NCBI GenBank assembly: GCA_001800315.1
Contig: MGVE01000017.1
Location: 1 to 64,000 of the forward strand
Reading direction: 5' to 3'
Source of the DNA: Elusimicrobia bacterium RIFOXYA2_FULL_47_53
Lineage (GTDB): Bacteria > Elusimicrobiota > Endomicrobiia > Endomicrobiales > XYA2-FULL-47-53
DNA: 64,000 bases
In this document: piece after piece, positions 8,461 to 17,752 of the stretch
How positions within the stretch are numbered: the first letter of the stretch is position 1
Layout: each line of letters begins with the position of its first letter
The notes under the pieces: generated by a model
What the model was told of the DNA's origin: nothing
Databases searched by the model: none
Seen by the model: only the letters and a program-made list of their open reading frames with translations
Made by a program: the position numbers and the translations under genes

Positions 8461-10838
8461 GCGAACTGGATAGAAGGCAGTCAGGCGAGAAAAAAGACCA
8501 GATACAGAACATTCCCTCAAAACTTCCTCTTTTGCCCGTAAGGGATATAGTTATTTTCCCGGCGATGGTTCTGCCGCTTGCTGTCGGAAGGGAAAAATCA
8601 ATTAAGGCCCTTGAAGAAGCCATGTCTTCCCACAGGCTTATTTTTCTCGCGACCCAGAAAAATGTTCAGACGGAAGACCCTTCCCCCGACGATATACACA
8701 GAATCGGCACGGTCTCCGAGGTCTTGCAGCTGCTTAAGATGCCTGACGGAACTCTAAAGGTTCTTGTGGAAGGCATACAGCGCGCGAGATGGACCGATTT
8801 CAGGGTTAGTGATAAAGGGTATGTTGAGGTAGAGCTTAACATATTGGCTGAAACAGCCGAGAAGACTCCCGAGACCGAAGCGCTGATGAGGCGCTCTTTG
8901 TCTTTGTTTGAGCAGTATGTAAAGCTCAATACAAGGCTCCCCATGGAAATATTCGTGGCTGTAACCAATATAGTAGACCCGGGCAGGCTTGCCGATACCA
9001 TTGCCTCCCACCTCATGATAAAAGTCGCGGACAAACAGGCCATTTTGGAGCTTCCCGTTCCTCATGAGCGCCTTGAAAAGCTTGTTGAAATACTCAATGC
9101 CGAGATAGAGATATTAAATATTGAGCGCAGGATTCAGAACCGCGTCCGCAGCCAGATAGAAAAAACCCAGAAAGAATATTATCTTACCGAGCAGATGAAG
9201 GCTATTCAAAAAGAGCTCAAGCAGAAGGACGATTACGCCAAAGAACTTGATGAACTGCGCGTTAAGATAAAAGAAGCCAAGCTTCCTAAAGAAGCGTCAG
9301 AGGTAGCCGACAAGGAGCTTGTCAGGCTTGAAAAAATGATGCCGTTTTCGCCCGAGGCAACGGTAATCCGCACTTATTTGGACTGGCTTATCAGTCTGCC
9401 CTGGGAAGTAACCACCAAAGACAACCTGGACTTAAAGCGCGCCCAAAAAATATTAGACGAGGATCATTTCGGGCTTGAAAAACCCAAAGACAGGGTGCTT
9501 GAATACCTTGCGGTTTTAAAAAGGGTGCAAAAAATTAAAGGGCCTATTCTTTGCTTTATCGGGCCTCCCGGAGTGGGGAAAACATCCATAGCAAAATCCG
9601 TGGCCAGAAGCCTGGGAAGAAACTTTGTCAGAATCTCGCTTGGCGGAGTCAGAGACGAGGCTGAGGTCAGGGGCCACAGAAGAACCTATATCGGAGCCCT
9701 GCCCGGCAGGATAATTCAGTCGCTGAGAAAAGCCAAATCTAATAACCCGGTATTTATTCTTGACGAGATTGACAAGATGGGTTCAGACTGGAGGGGCGAC
9801 CCTTCCGCGGCTCTGCTGGAGGTTTTAGACCCAGAGCAGAACTACGCGTTTGCCGACCATTACCTGGATGTGGATTTTGACCTTTCAAAGGTAATGTTTA
9901 TTACCACGGCAAATACTTTGTATAACATTCCAACCACGCTTTTAGACCGCCTTGAAGTCATAAGATTTTCAGGCTATACCACCGACGAAAAGGTTCAGAT
10001 AGCCCAGAAATTCCTTATACCCAAGCAGTTAAAAGAGCACGGCCTTTCGGAAAACGAGATTGAGATAGCCGCCGACGCGATAAAGGCCGTTATCAACGAT
10101 TACACTCATGAAGCCGGCGTAAGAAATTTAGACCGCGAGATGGCCAATCTCTGCCGTAAGGTCGCAAAGGACCTTGGCATGGAAGAAAACGCCAAGCCCC
10201 GCAAAATAAAGATAACAGCCCAGAATGTCGGCGAATTTCTCGGCGTGCCAAGGTATTCCAAGGATAAAATAGCTCCCAACGATGTAGGCGTGGCTACGGG
10301 GCTTGCCTGGACCGAGGTCGGCGGCGAGACACTGACCATTGAAGTCAATAAAATGAAGGGAAAAGGTTCCATGAGCCTGACAGGCAAGCTCGGCGATGTG
10401 ATGAAAGAGTCAGCCCAGGCCGCCTTGTCCTATGTCAGGGCCTCGGCTAAAAAACTTAAAATTAACGAAGACATATTTAAAGAAACCGATTTCCATGTCC
10501 ATGTGCCTGAGGGCGCGGTGCCAAAAGACGGCCCCAGCGCCGGAATAGCCATGGCGACGGCTCTTGCCTCCATAGCCAGCGGCAGGCCGCTTAAAAAGGG
10601 CCTTGCAATGACAGGCGAAGTGACTTTGAGGGGCAGGGTTCTTTCAATCGGCGGGCTCAAAGAAAAGGTGCTGGCCGCCTATCGCGAGGGGATGAAAACC
10701 GTAATTTTCCCTGACGGCAACAGAAAAGACCTTGCCGACATACCAAAGGACATTCAGAAGGAGATAAAACTTATCCCCGTTAAGCACATGGATGATGTCA
10801 TAAGGCTCGCGCTGGAAGGAAAGGCATCAAAGAAATAG
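8457..10838 (+). CDS. lon: ATP-dependent protease Lon
   Basis: 793 aa. The N-terminal LON substrate-binding domain ([13 protein letters not shown]) covers about the first 210 residues. A coiled helical linker follows, then the AAA+ domain with Walker A G-P-P-G-V-G-K-T (369-376), then the S16 protease domain with catalytic S694 (D-G-P-S-A-G) and K737 (second lysine of G-L-K-E-K). All key residues are present. The ATG overlaps the clpX stop. Lon degrades misfolded and short-lived regulatory proteins in the cytoplasm. It is the last gene of the cluster, with a hairpin terminator 44 bases downstream. Confidence 0.97.
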   Translation: MSELDRRQSGEKKDQIQNIPSKLPLLPVRDIVIFPAMVLPLAVGREKSIKALEEAMSSHRLIFLATQKNVQTEDPSPDDIHRIGTVSEVLQLLKMPDGTLKVLVEGIQRARWTDFRVSDKGYVEVELNILAETAEKTPETEALMRRSLSLFEQYVKLNTRLPMEIFVAVTNIVDPGRLADTIASHLMIKVADKQAILELPVPHERLEKLVEILNAEIEILNIERRIQNRVRSQIEKTQKEYYLTEQMKAIQKELKQKDDYAKELDELRVKIKEAKLPKEASEVADKELVRLEKMMPFSPEATVIRTYLDWLISLPWEVTTKDNLDLKRAQKILDEDHFGLEKPKDRVLEYLAVLKRVQKIKGPILCFIGPPGVGKTSIAKSVARSLGRNFVRISLGGVRDEAEVRGHRRTYIGALPGRIIQSLRKAKSNNPVFILDEIDKMGSDWRGDPSAALLEVLDPEQNYAFADHYLDVDFDLSKVMFITTANTLYNIPTTLLDRLEVIRFSGYTTDEKVQIAQKFLIPKQLKEHGLSENEIEIAADAIKAVINDYTHEAGVRNLDREMANLCRKVAKDLGMEENAKPRKIKITAQNVGEFLGVPRYSKDKIAPNDVGVATGLAWTEVGGETLTIEVNKMKGKGSMSLTGKLGDVMKESAQAALSYVRASAKKLKINEDIFKETDFHVHVPEGAVPKDGPSAGIAMATALASIASGRPLKKGLAMTGEVTLRGRVLSIGGLKEKVLAAYREGMKTVIFPDGNRKDLADIPKDIQKEIKLIPVKHMDDVIRLALEGKASKK

Positions 10839-10881
10839 TTTCAGTATAGGTTGTCCGCTCGTATGGTGGTGGCTTTGGGAT

Positions 10882-10913
10882 TGCACGGATGACGCGTTAT
10901 CCGTGCATTTTCT
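10882..10913 (+). terminator. Intrinsic terminator after lon
   Basis: TGCACGGAT (10882-10890) pairs perfectly with ATCCGTGCA (10899-10907), with an 8-base loop and a following TTTTCTGTT tract. Confidence 0.7.
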
Positions 10914-10940
10914 GTTATAGGAAATATATTTTTCGGGTAG

Positions 10941-10969
10941 TTGACAATTACTTCAAAAAAAACAATAAT
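10941..10969 (+). promoter_or_regulatory. Sigma70-like promoter of the serine genes
   Basis: Consensus TTGACA (10941-10946), 17-base spacer, AATAAT (10964-10969, five of six matches). It implies a leader of about 93 bases before the aminotransferase. Confidence 0.65.
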
Positions 10970-10978
10970 ATATACATT

Positions 10979-11019
10979 GTGAAAGATTTCACGAAGTATG
11001 GTGAAACGGATTTCGCAAA
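10979..11019 (+). promoter_or_regulatory. Tandem palindromic boxes in the serine-operon leader
   Basis: GTGAAA-GA-TTTCAC (10979-10992) is a perfect palindrome just after the -10. A related TGAAACGGATTTCG box begins at 11002. The shared TGAAA cores are 22 bases apart, about two DNA turns, so a dimeric repressor or paired dimers could bind. An RNA hairpin is an alternative. Confidence 0.45.
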
Positions 11020-11068
11020 ATTAAAGGCGCCGGCCCTACAACTACCTGCCGGCAAAAGGAGAGTCAAG

Positions 11069-12205
11069 ATGAAAAAGCATTATTTGTTAACGCCAGGGCC
11101 TACGCCTATCCCGCCGGAGATCGCTCAGAAAGAGTCGCTTCCCATTCTGCACCACAGGACCAGTGAGTTCTCCGCGATATTTTCCGAAGTCGCTGAAGGC
11201 CTGAAGTATGTGTTTCAGACAAAGAATGATGTTTTGATCCTGGCTACCTCCGGAACCGGCGCCATGGAATCGTCCATCTCCAATCTTTTGTCGCCCGGGG
11301 ACGCTGCTCTTGTCGCTTCCTGCGGCAATTTTGGCGAACGCTGGGGCAAAATAATGGAAGCTTACGGCATTAAGCCCACGATTATCGCCGCCGAATGGGG
11401 CAAGACAGTAAATCCGGCCGATATCGCCAAGGCTCTTGCCGATAACCCGCAGATTAAAGCCGTTTACGCAACCCATACTGAAACCTCTACCGGCGTTGTC
11501 AATGACATAGCCGCGATCGGAGAGATAGTCGCAAAAACCAATGCGGTTCTTGTCGTTGACAGCATATCCGGCCTTGTAGGGCAGGAAATGCGCACCGATG
11601 ACTGGAAGGTGGATGTGGTCGTTTCCGGCTCGCAGAAGGGCTTTATGCTGGCCCCGGGCCTTGCTTTTGCGTCTGTAAGCGAAAAAGCCTGGAAGCTTGC
11701 CGAAACCGCCAAGCTCCCGAGATTTTATCTGGACTGGCGTAAGATGAAAAAATCGCTTGCCACGAAAGAAACGCCGTTTACTCCGGCTATTACACTTATA
11801 GTTTCTCTTGCCGAGGCCATAAAAATGATTAAAGCCAAGGGCATTGAGAATATATGGGCTGAATGCAAACTGCTTGCCAGGGCATCTCGCGCTGGAATGA
11901 AAGCCATAGGGCTTGAACTTTTCGGCGACAAACCCTGCGAAGTTGTTACCAGCGCCAAGGTTCCCGCCGGTGTTGAAGGCGGCAAAATCGTGAAAATGCT
12001 CCGCGAGGAGTTTGGAGTTTCTATAGCCGGAGGCCAGGGCGCCCTAAAGGGCAAGATCATCCGTTTCGCCCACATGGGCTACATCGGCAAGGCGGATATT
12101 CTTGTCGGTTTCGCGTGCCTTGAGATGGTTCTCTCCAAGCTCGGCTATAAGCTTGAAAAAGGCAAAGCCGTGGCGGCCGCCGAGGAAGCATTGATCAACG
12201 GCTGA
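11069..12205 (+). CDS. Class V PLP-dependent aminotransferase, likely serine/phosphoserine pathway
   Basis: 378 aa from ATG 11069 (AAAAGGAGAG upstream). The longer frame that starts at 10889 runs through the terminator and promoter and is rejected. The N-terminal L-L-T-P-G-P-T-P motif and the PLP lysine K190 in V-S-G-S-Q-K-G place it in the serine-pyruvate/alanine-glyoxylate/aspartate aminotransferase family. The next gene is serA. In several lineages without classic SerC, an enzyme of this family paired with SerA converts 3-phosphohydroxypyruvate to phosphoserine. That role is inferred here from the pairing. Alanine-glyoxylate or serine-glyoxylate activity is possible too. Confidence 0.85.
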   Translation: MKKHYLLTPGPTPIPPEIAQKESLPILHHRTSEFSAIFSEVAEGLKYVFQTKNDVLILATSGTGAMESSISNLLSPGDAALVASCGNFGERWGKIMEAYGIKPTIIAAEWGKTVNPADIAKALADNPQIKAVYATHTETSTGVVNDIAAIGEIVAKTNAVLVVDSISGLVGQEMRTDDWKVDVVVSGSQKGFMLAPGLAFASVSEKAWKLAETAKLPRFYLDWRKMKKSLATKETPFTPAITLIVSLAEAIKMIKAKGIENIWAECKLLARASRAGMKAIGLELFGDKPCEVVTSAKVPAGVEGGKIVKMLREEFGVSIAGGQGALKGKIIRFAHMGYIGKADILVGFACLEMVLSKLGYKLEKGKAVAAAEEALING

Positions 12206-12280
12206 TGATAAGTTCTAAGTGTAAATAAAATATAGTAATCGCCCGCCGTTTGTTGCGTCAGTTTGAATAAGGAGATAAAA

Positions 12281-13861
12281 ATGCATAAAATATTAATGAC
12301 TTACGCCAGCACAGAGGGATTAGACCCCATACTTAATAATCCCGAGTTTAAAATAGAAGTTGTCGCCAAGCCGACCCCTGAGAAATTCAAGGAAATTATA
12401 GGCGAATACGACGGGCTTCTTATCCGTTCGGAAGTTAAGGTTACCCCGGAGATCATTGAAGCGGGTAAAAAGCTTAAATTCATAGGCCGCGCCGGAACCG
12501 GCGTGGACAATGTAGATATTCCTTCCGCTACTCAGCGCGGAATTGTCGTGGCGAATGTTCCGGGAGGCAATACCATATCGGCGGCCGAGCATACCATTGG
12601 CCTTATGCTGGCTATGGCGCGCAATATCCCCCAGGCGCACGGTTTATTCAAAAACAAAGAGTGGAAACGCGAGAAATTCATGGGTACCGAGCTTCAGGGC
12701 AAAGTGCTCGGGCTTATAGGTATTGGCAGAATAGGCCGCGAAGTGGCTTATAGAATGATAGCGTTCGGAATGAAGGTCATCGCTTATGACCCGTTTGTGA
12801 ACGCCGATTTCGTTAAGAGTCTCGGGATTGAGCTAAAATCTCTTGACGAGATCTACGCTCAGGCTGATTATATATCCATCCATTCGCCTCTCAACGATTC
12901 CACCAGGAATTTGATCAACGCCGAAGTCTTAAAGAAAATGAAAAAGGGTGTTAGAATAGTAAATTGCGCCCGCGGCGGCATAATTGACGAAAAAGCTCTC
13001 TCGGAAGCTATTAAATCAGGCCATGTCAAAGGGGCGGCGATAGATGTGTTCGCGAAAGAGCCTCCCGTTGACTGGACGATAATTGAAACCGAGGGCGTGG
13101 TCGTTACTCCGCATCTTGCCGCTTCTACCGAAGAGGCGCAGATTAAAATAGCGCAGGAGTTAAGCGAAGTTGTGGTTGATTTCTACACAAAGGGCATTAT
13201 CAGAAATGCCGTAAATGTTCCGACCCTTGACTGGGAAACCTACAAGAAACTTGAGCCCTACATAATCCTTGCCGAGAAAATAGGCCTCTTCCAGAGCCAG
13301 ATCGCTGAGGGCGGCATAAAAGAAGTTGAGATTGAATACGCCGGCGAGATCTCTAAGTTTAACACCAATCCCATCAATGTGGCTTATCTCAAGGGCCTGC
13401 TTTCTACCGCTCTTGATGTAAAGGTTAACTTTGTCAACGCTCCCTCGCTGGCTAAAGAGCGCGGCATAAAGATAAAGGAAACCCGCACCGAGTCTTCCCA
13501 GGATTACACTTCGCTTCTTAAGGCGAAAGTATTTACGGACAAGGAAACTCTTAAGGTATCCGCCACGCTGTTCGGACAGAAAACAGCAAAAATAGTTATG
13601 GTTGACTCGCTCGGCATGGACATCCCTCCGGCCGGCAATATGGTTTATCTGACCAATATTGACCGCCCGGGAATAGTCGGACAGGTCGCAACCATACTGG
13701 GGAAAAACAATATCAATATCGCCGGTATGCAGGTAGGGCGCAGAGAGCAGGGCGGCGAAGCGGTAACGATAATCAATGTTGACGCGGCCGTTCCTCAGGA
13801 TATTGTAAAGCAGATAGCAAACCTTTCCGGAATAAACAAAGTTAAGTACATAGCGCTATAA
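12281..13861 (+). CDS. serA: D-3-phosphoglycerate dehydrogenase (long form with ACT domain)
   Basis: 526 aa from ATG 12281, with AAGGAGA upstream. The 2-hydroxyacid dehydrogenase domain has G-R-A-G-T-G-V-D-N, the NAD-binding G-L-I-G-I-G-R-I-G, the catalytic Arg in N-C-A-R-G-G, the Glu in V-F-A-K-E-P and the His in V-T-P-H-L-A-A-S-T. A substrate-allosteric intervening domain follows, then a C-terminal ACT domain (N-I-D-R-P-G-I-V-G) that usually binds serine for feedback control. Length fits the long-form enzymes. It lies 75 bases after the aminotransferase, so the two probably form the serine operon. Confidence 0.95.
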   Translation: MHKILMTYASTEGLDPILNNPEFKIEVVAKPTPEKFKEIIGEYDGLLIRSEVKVTPEIIEAGKKLKFIGRAGTGVDNVDIPSATQRGIVVANVPGGNTISAAEHTIGLMLAMARNIPQAHGLFKNKEWKREKFMGTELQGKVLGLIGIGRIGREVAYRMIAFGMKVIAYDPFVNADFVKSLGIELKSLDEIYAQADYISIHSPLNDSTRNLINAEVLKKMKKGVRIVNCARGGIIDEKALSEAIKSGHVKGAAIDVFAKEPPVDWTIIETEGVVVTPHLAASTEEAQIKIAQELSEVVVDFYTKGIIRNAVNVPTLDWETYKKLEPYIILAEKIGLFQSQIAEGGIKEVEIEYAGEISKFNTNPINVAYLKGLLSTALDVKVNFVNAPSLAKERGIKIKETRTESSQDYTSLLKAKVFTDKETLKVSATLFGQKTAKIVMVDSLGMDIPPAGNMVYLTNIDRPGIVGQVATILGKNNINIAGMQVGRREQGGEAVTIINVDAAVPQDIVKQIANLSGINKVKYIAL

Positions 13862-13870
13862 GTGTTTCGT

Positions 13871-13910
13871 TAACCCGCGAGGTTGGAATTAGTTCCGGTC
13901 TCGCGGGTTA
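13871..13910 (+). terminator. Hairpin downstream of serA
   Basis: TAACCCGCGAG (13871-13881) pairs with CTCGCGGGTTA (13900-13910), 11 base pairs. The following ATTTAG tract is a weak T-run, so termination efficiency is uncertain. Confidence 0.5.
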
Positions 13911-13962
13911 ATTTAGTTGAGTAAGTTGAAAAAGTGTTTCAGTCCGGAAACCATCAAACGCC

Positions 13963-13989
13963 GTCATTCCTGCGAAAGCAGGAATCCAG
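13963..13989. repeat. Short palindromic repeat (ATTCCTGC-GAAA-GCAGGAAT)
   Basis: 8-bp stem and GAAA loop at 13966-13985, flanked by GTC and CCAG. This resembles the small palindromes scattered between genes in many bacteria. It opens a repeat-rich stretch of about 600 bases (13930-14575) with no credible gene. Confidence 0.7.
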
Positions 13990-14036
13990 GAAAACCTCTG
14001 GATACCAGTTTTCGCGGGGCTGCTGCCCCTGCACCC

Positions 14037-14306
14037 CGTTTTAACTTTCTTTGGGTGCGCAAATAAAGTTAATAAAGAAACTCGCGACGCCTCACTATCT
14101 CGGCGTCCTCATGGAAGTCCGCACTTATTCGTGCGAACATTCGACCCGCGAGCCATTCGCAAAAGTATTTTAGGCAGTCTTGCAAACTCCCTGCCTTGTC
14201 GGCAGGTCAAACAGGCAAGACTGAAAGCCTCCAAAAATACTTTTGCTCATAATCGGCTCGGAAGGGGGTATAAAAAAGCCCCTTAAAAACATAAAGTCAC
14301 AAAACT
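14037..14306 (+). repeat. Structured ~270-bp element, copy B
   Basis: Nearly identical to copy C (19251-19521). Hairpin 1 is GACGCC / TCACTATCTC / GGCGTC (14086-14107). Hairpin 2 is GTCCGCAC / TTATTC / GTGCGAAC with one mismatch (14117-14138). Hairpin 3 is a long nested stem from GAGCC (14150) to GGCTC (14259). There is no convincing ORF. It lies between the serA operon and the ABC transporter operon. Confidence 0.8.
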
Positions 14307-14311
14307 CCGTC

Positions 14312-14336
14312 ATCCCCGAAATGTTCTGTCGGGGAT
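14312..14336. repeat. Palindromic intergenic repeat
   Basis: ATCCCCGA, spacer AATGTTCTG, TCGGGGAT. The spacer is identical to that at 22942-22966 but the stem differs. Confidence 0.7.
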
Positions 14337-14507
14337 CCAGAACAATGGCGTTTGTTAATGGCTTTTGAAGTGGATCCCGGACTACTACCTCTGGTTATAA
14401 TGACGACGGAGAAAAAACGCCGTCGTTGCGAGCGAAGCGCGGTAATCTTGACTTAATATCGTGATTTCCTCGGCCATACACAAAAACCTGCCTCGCAGTG
14501 GCAAAAC

Positions 14508-14575
14508 TGCAAGATTGCTTCTCTCCCTTCGGGAGATCGCAATGACAGGGTCTTATTAAGGCTTTTTCAATTGAC
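14508..14575 (+). repeat. Dispersed repeat, also present inverted at 33238-33306
   Basis: The stretch from GATTGCTTCTCTCCC through GGCTTTTTCAATTGAC recurs as its reverse complement at 33238-33306 with roughly 90 % identity by eye. It contains the inverted repeat CTCCC-TTC-GGGAG. It ends just before the ABC ATPase ribosome site. Confidence 0.7.
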
Positions 14576-14606
14576 TCAAATTTGTAATCTCAATTTAAGG
14601 GGAAAA

Positions 14607-15362
14607 ATGCACGCTATTGAAGCTGAAAAACTCACCAAGATATATAAAAAACAGCACCTCTTTTCGGTAAGCCGGACCAGCGGAGTGGAAGAGTTAAGCT
14701 TTTCTGTAAAGGAAGGCGAGATTTTCGGGTTGCTGGGTTTAAACGGCTCCGGAAAAACCACCACTATAAAACTTATCCTGGGACTGCTTAAGCCGACCGC
14801 GGGCGGAGTATCTATTTTCGGTAGCAGAATGCCCGCCGTGGATGTGCTGAGCCGCGTGGGTTATCTTCCCGAAGTGCCGTACTTTTACAGGTACCTCACC
14901 GCCGCCGAGATTCTGGAGTTTTATGCCAATCTTTCAGGCCTTAAAGACGGTAAAAAATTAGCGAGAAAAATGCTGGAGCTCGTGGGGCTTTCGGAACGCG
15001 CCGATAAAAAACTATCGGAATTTTCCAAAGGCATGCTCCAGAGGATAGGGCTGGCCCAGAGCCTTCTGCACGAGCCGCGCCTGCTTGTTTACGATGAGCC
15101 TGTCAGCGGGCTTGATCCTCTGGCGGTGCAGGAAATGAGAGGCCTGCTTCTTAAACTGAAAACGCAGGGGAAAACTATATTTCTTTCGTCTCACATGATT
15201 TCAGAAGTTGAAAAGGTATGTGACAGGGTCGGAATACTTGTAAGGGGCAGGCTGGTGAGGGTTTTAGAGCAGAAAGAATGGTCCCAGAACCCCGGCACTC
15301 TTGAGAATATTTTTGTCTCCCACGCGGGCGAATCATCCGAAATGGGAAGAATATCATTGTAG
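14607..15362 (+). CDS. ABC transporter ATP-binding protein
   Basis: 251 aa from ATG 14607 (AAGGGG upstream). The TTG at 14571 lies in a dispersed repeat and is rejected. Walker A is G-L-N-G-S-G-K-T, the signature region is E-F-S-K-G-M-L-Q-R-I-G, Walker B is L-L-V-Y-D-E-P-V-S-G-L-D-P, and the switch His follows in S-S-H-M. This is the ATPase type that pairs with ABC-2 permeases (drug, polysaccharide or NatA-like exporters). It is followed after 81 bases by the permease gene. The substrate cannot be predicted. Confidence 0.92.
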   Translation: MHAIEAEKLTKIYKKQHLFSVSRTSGVEELSFSVKEGEIFGLLGLNGSGKTTTIKLILGLLKPTAGGVSIFGSRMPAVDVLSRVGYLPEVPYFYRYLTAAEILEFYANLSGLKDGKKLARKMLELVGLSERADKKLSEFSKGMLQRIGLAQSLLHEPRLLVYDEPVSGLDPLAVQEMRGLLLKLKTQGKTIFLSSHMISEVEKVCDRVGILVRGRLVRVLEQKEWSQNPGTLENIFVSHAGESSEMGRISL

Positions 15363-15443
15363 TCCGGCGCTAAGCGGTAAGATGGTGATTTACAGCCTTA
15401 ATCCATACGCCTGCGTGGTTTAAATCCGTCTTGAAGGTAATTT

Positions 15444-16208
15444 ATGAAAAAAATATTGTCCATAGCTAGGTACACTTTTATTGAAAATGTCCGTAACAGG
15501 GTGTTTTATATACTTATTTTGTTCGGTGTCGTTATTATTGGCGCGTCGCTCCTGCTCGCGGCTTTGGGCGGCGAACAGCAGCAAAGGATACTGCTGAATA
15601 TCGGGCTCGGGGCCATAGAGGTTTTCGCGCTTTTGACGGTCAGCTTCTCGGCCGTTACGCTTATTCTTGAGGAAATGGAATCCAAGACCATTTACCTTGT
15701 TCTGACAAGGCCGGTCCCGAGAGGGGTTTACCTTTTCGGCAGGTACTTAGGCCTCGCCGCCGCCGTATATTGCGGCATGGCCATAATGTCGGTTATGCAT
15801 CTGGGAGTACTGCTTTTAAAAGGCTGGAATCCCGGGCTAAAATATTTCATTGCCATACTTCTCTCGGCTGAAAAAATTACCATAATCAGTTCTCTGGCGC
15901 TGTTTTTTTCGCTGTTTTCGTCGTCAGCTGTTTCCTCGGTTAGTTTCACTTTCTTTCTCTGGGTAATGGGCCATTTCAGCGAGGAACTTAATTTTCTGGC
16001 CAATAAGCTCCAGCTGGTTGTCCCGAAGCTGTTAATCAAGACTTTTTACTATATAGCGCCCAACCTTCAATACTACAACCTTAGGGATTTCTGGGATGTG
16101 CCGGGCCTGAGCATCAAGTGGCTCTCCGCGGCTTCCGCCTATGGCGTAGCTTACTCGCTTGTGTTTCTTTTCCTTTCGCTGTGGCTGTTCAAAAACAGGG
16201 AATTCTGA
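15444..16208 (+). CDS. ABC-2 type transporter permease
   Basis: 254 aa from ATG 15444. About six hydrophobic segments are visible, beginning with V-F-Y-I-L-I-L-F-G-V-V-I-I and ending with a final helix next to the C-terminus. The E-S-K-T-I-Y-L-V-L-T-R-P-V-P-R motif after the second segment is typical of ABC-2 permeases coupled to a cytoplasmic ATPase, here the preceding gene. Its TGA overlaps the ATG of the next gene (TGATG), which suggests translational coupling to the TPR protein. Confidence 0.85.
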   Translation: MKKILSIARYTFIENVRNRVFYILILFGVVIIGASLLLAALGGEQQQRILLNIGLGAIEVFALLTVSFSAVTLILEEMESKTIYLVLTRPVPRGVYLFGRYLGLAAAVYCGMAIMSVMHLGVLLLKGWNPGLKYFIAILLSAEKITIISSLALFFSLFSSSAVSSVSFTFFLWVMGHFSEELNFLANKLQLVVPKLLIKTFYYIAPNLQYYNLRDFWDVPGLSIKWLSAASAYGVAYSLVFLFLSLWLFKNREF

Positions 16209-17026
16209 TGCGTGATACGAATAAATATTTCCTGCTGGCGGCTGTCGTTTTATCCTCAGTGCTTCTGGTAAACGCATTTTTTATAGCCTCCCGGTTTAAA
16301 TACCCTTTTGCTCCGATTGATACCGCTGTCGGTAAGCTTCCGCCCTACACCGGCCTTGATATGGCGGCGATTCTCACCGGCAACAGGCGGATAGCCGGAG
16401 ACCTTTCGTGGATTGGGCTTCTTCAGTACTACGGAAAATCGGAAAGGCTCCTGAGTAAAGAACAGGAGTACGAACTTTCCATGGATGTGGTGAAGTATTA
16501 TCTCGGGATAGGTAACCATGAAGAGTGCACGCATCACCATGTTACGAGCTACGAGGCCGGCAATTACTTTGATTTTCTTAATTACTCCTACCGTACGGTC
16601 AGGATAGATCCCTTTTTCTACTATGCTTACCTTTACAGCGCCGGCGCTTTAGCGTGGAACCTGGACCGTCCGGACGAGGCCGTTGAGCTCTTGCGTTACG
16701 GCATCGCCGAGCTGGAAAGGTATAAGTCTGATGTTACAAGAGATGTTCATGAGCCATTCTGGCAGTTGAATCTCTACATGAGCGCTATAATATACCGCAA
16801 AATGGGAGATTATACCAAAATGACCGGACTACTTGAGACAGCGGCCCGCCAGCCCGGGGCGCCTAACATGATAAAGACTATCCTGGCAAATATTTATCAG
16901 AAACAGGGTATGCTGCTCGCTTCTCTTAAGATTTGGCTGGAAGTCTATGATTCCAAGGACCCATCCTATCAAACCCGTTCCCTGGAGAAAATCCAGGAGC
17001 TTCGCGGCAAACTCAATATCCAATAA
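16208..17026 (+). CDS. Membrane-anchored TPR protein linked to the ABC exporter
   Basis: 272 aa from ATG 16208, overlapping the permease stop, with AGGGAA upstream. One N-terminal hydrophobic segment (about residues 7-28) can act as signal anchor. The rest is helical with TPR-like units (F-F-Y-Y-A-Y-L-Y-S-A-G-A-L-A-W; P-D-E-A-V-E-L-L-R-Y-G). A C-x-H-H-H cluster occurs near residue 107. It was not recognised as a named family. Its position as third gene suggests an extracytoplasmic accessory or assembly factor for the exporter, which is inference. Confidence 0.75.
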   Translation: MRDTNKYFLLAAVVLSSVLLVNAFFIASRFKYPFAPIDTAVGKLPPYTGLDMAAILTGNRRIAGDLSWIGLLQYYGKSERLLSKEQEYELSMDVVKYYLGIGNHEECTHHHVTSYEAGNYFDFLNYSYRTVRIDPFFYYAYLYSAGALAWNLDRPDEAVELLRYGIAELERYKSDVTRDVHEPFWQLNLYMSAIIYRKMGDYTKMTGLLETAARQPGAPNMIKTILANIYQKQGMLLASLKIWLEVYDSKDPSYQTRSLEKIQELRGKLNIQ

Positions 17027-17072
17027 TTCTTGTCTCCGAATGTTTTCCTTTATCGTGTATTCCTTTGTTGTC

Positions 17073-17101
17073 TTGACAGGCTCAAGCATTTAATATATAA
17101 T
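17073..17101 (+). promoter_or_regulatory. Consensus sigma70 promoter of the tetR-tolC operon
   Basis: Perfect TTGACA (17073-17078), exactly 17 bases, perfect TATAAT (17096-17101). This is the strongest promoter match in the window and would need repression, which fits the overlapping palindrome. Confidence 0.88.
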
Positions 17102-17116
17102 TAACGAAATCGTTAA
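17101..17116. promoter_or_regulatory. Palindromic operator, probably for the TetR protein
   Basis: TTAACGAAATCGTTAA is TTAACG/CGTTAA around four bases. It starts on the last base of the -10 and covers the start site. This is the usual place and size for a TetR-family autoregulatory site. Confidence 0.75.
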
Positions 17117-17131
17117 ACGAAAGAGTTAAAT

Positions 17132-17752
17132 ATGGATACAAAAGAAAAAATACTTTCAGCGGCGGCAGGGGTTTTTTCAAGCAAAGGCAAGCACGGAACC
17201 ACTATGGAAGAGGTGGCTGCGGCTGCAGGCGTGAACAAGGCCATGCTCTATTATTACTATTCCACCAAGGAAAACCTCTACAGGGAAGTCCTCTCGGTAA
17301 CTTTTAAAAAAATATTTAAGAATATATCTAAATCCTGCGGCAAAACCTGCGGGGGAGACAGCCATATTGGAACTATAAAAAGGTTCATTGAGGCGCATTT
17401 TGACGCTTTTTCCCTGAACGGCCCCGCCTCAAGGATTTTTATTGAAGCCGCGACGAGCGAGCACGAAGATTTTAAACAGGCCGTTTTAAGCAATATGAAT
17501 AATATGGAACACAGAAGCGCCATGCATAAAATGATAAATGACGGGATAGCACGCGGCATTTTCAGGAAAATTGATCCGAGGCAGATGATAATGAATATTA
17601 TAGGCATGAACATGATATATATGGCGACCAAGCCAATGGCCGGAACAATGCTGGGTTTTGATGTCAAAGGCGAGAAAAAATTCCTGAAGGACAGAAAAAA
17701 GAGCATTGTTGATATGGTTCTAAACGGAATAGTCGCGAAAAGGGAAAAATAA
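17132..17752 (+). CDS. TetR-family transcriptional regulator
   Basis: 206 aa. The N-terminal helix-turn-helix region (A-A-G-V-F-S-S-K-G followed by T-T-M-E-E-V-A-A-A-A-G-V-N-K-A-M-L-Y-Y-Y-Y-S-T-K-E-N-L) is a clear TetR_N match. The C-terminal ~140 residues are a helical ligand or dimerisation domain with no recognised subfamily. It probably represses its own promoter and the tolC gene that overlaps its stop codon. Regulators of this kind often control multidrug efflux, which fits the TolC and RND genes downstream. The inducer is unknown. Confidence 0.92.
   Translation: MDTKEKILSAAAGVFSSKGKHGTTMEEVAAAAGVNKAMLYYYYSTKENLYREVLSVTFKKIFKNISKSCGKTCGGDSHIGTIKRFIEAHFDAFSLNGPASRIFIEAATSEHEDFKQAVLSNMNNMEHRSAMHKMINDGIARGIFRKIDPRQMIMNIIGMNMIYMATKPMAGTMLGFDVKGEKKFLKDRKKSIVDMVLNGIVAKREK

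Noticed and set aside
10889-11068. N-terminal extension of the aminotransferase by 60 codons
   Set aside because: It would begin inside the lon terminator and run through the promoter. The family starts at the internal ATG with a good ribosome site.
13930-14575. CRISPR array
   Set aside because: The repeats here are palindromes of different types without regular unit length or unique spacers, and no cas gene is present.
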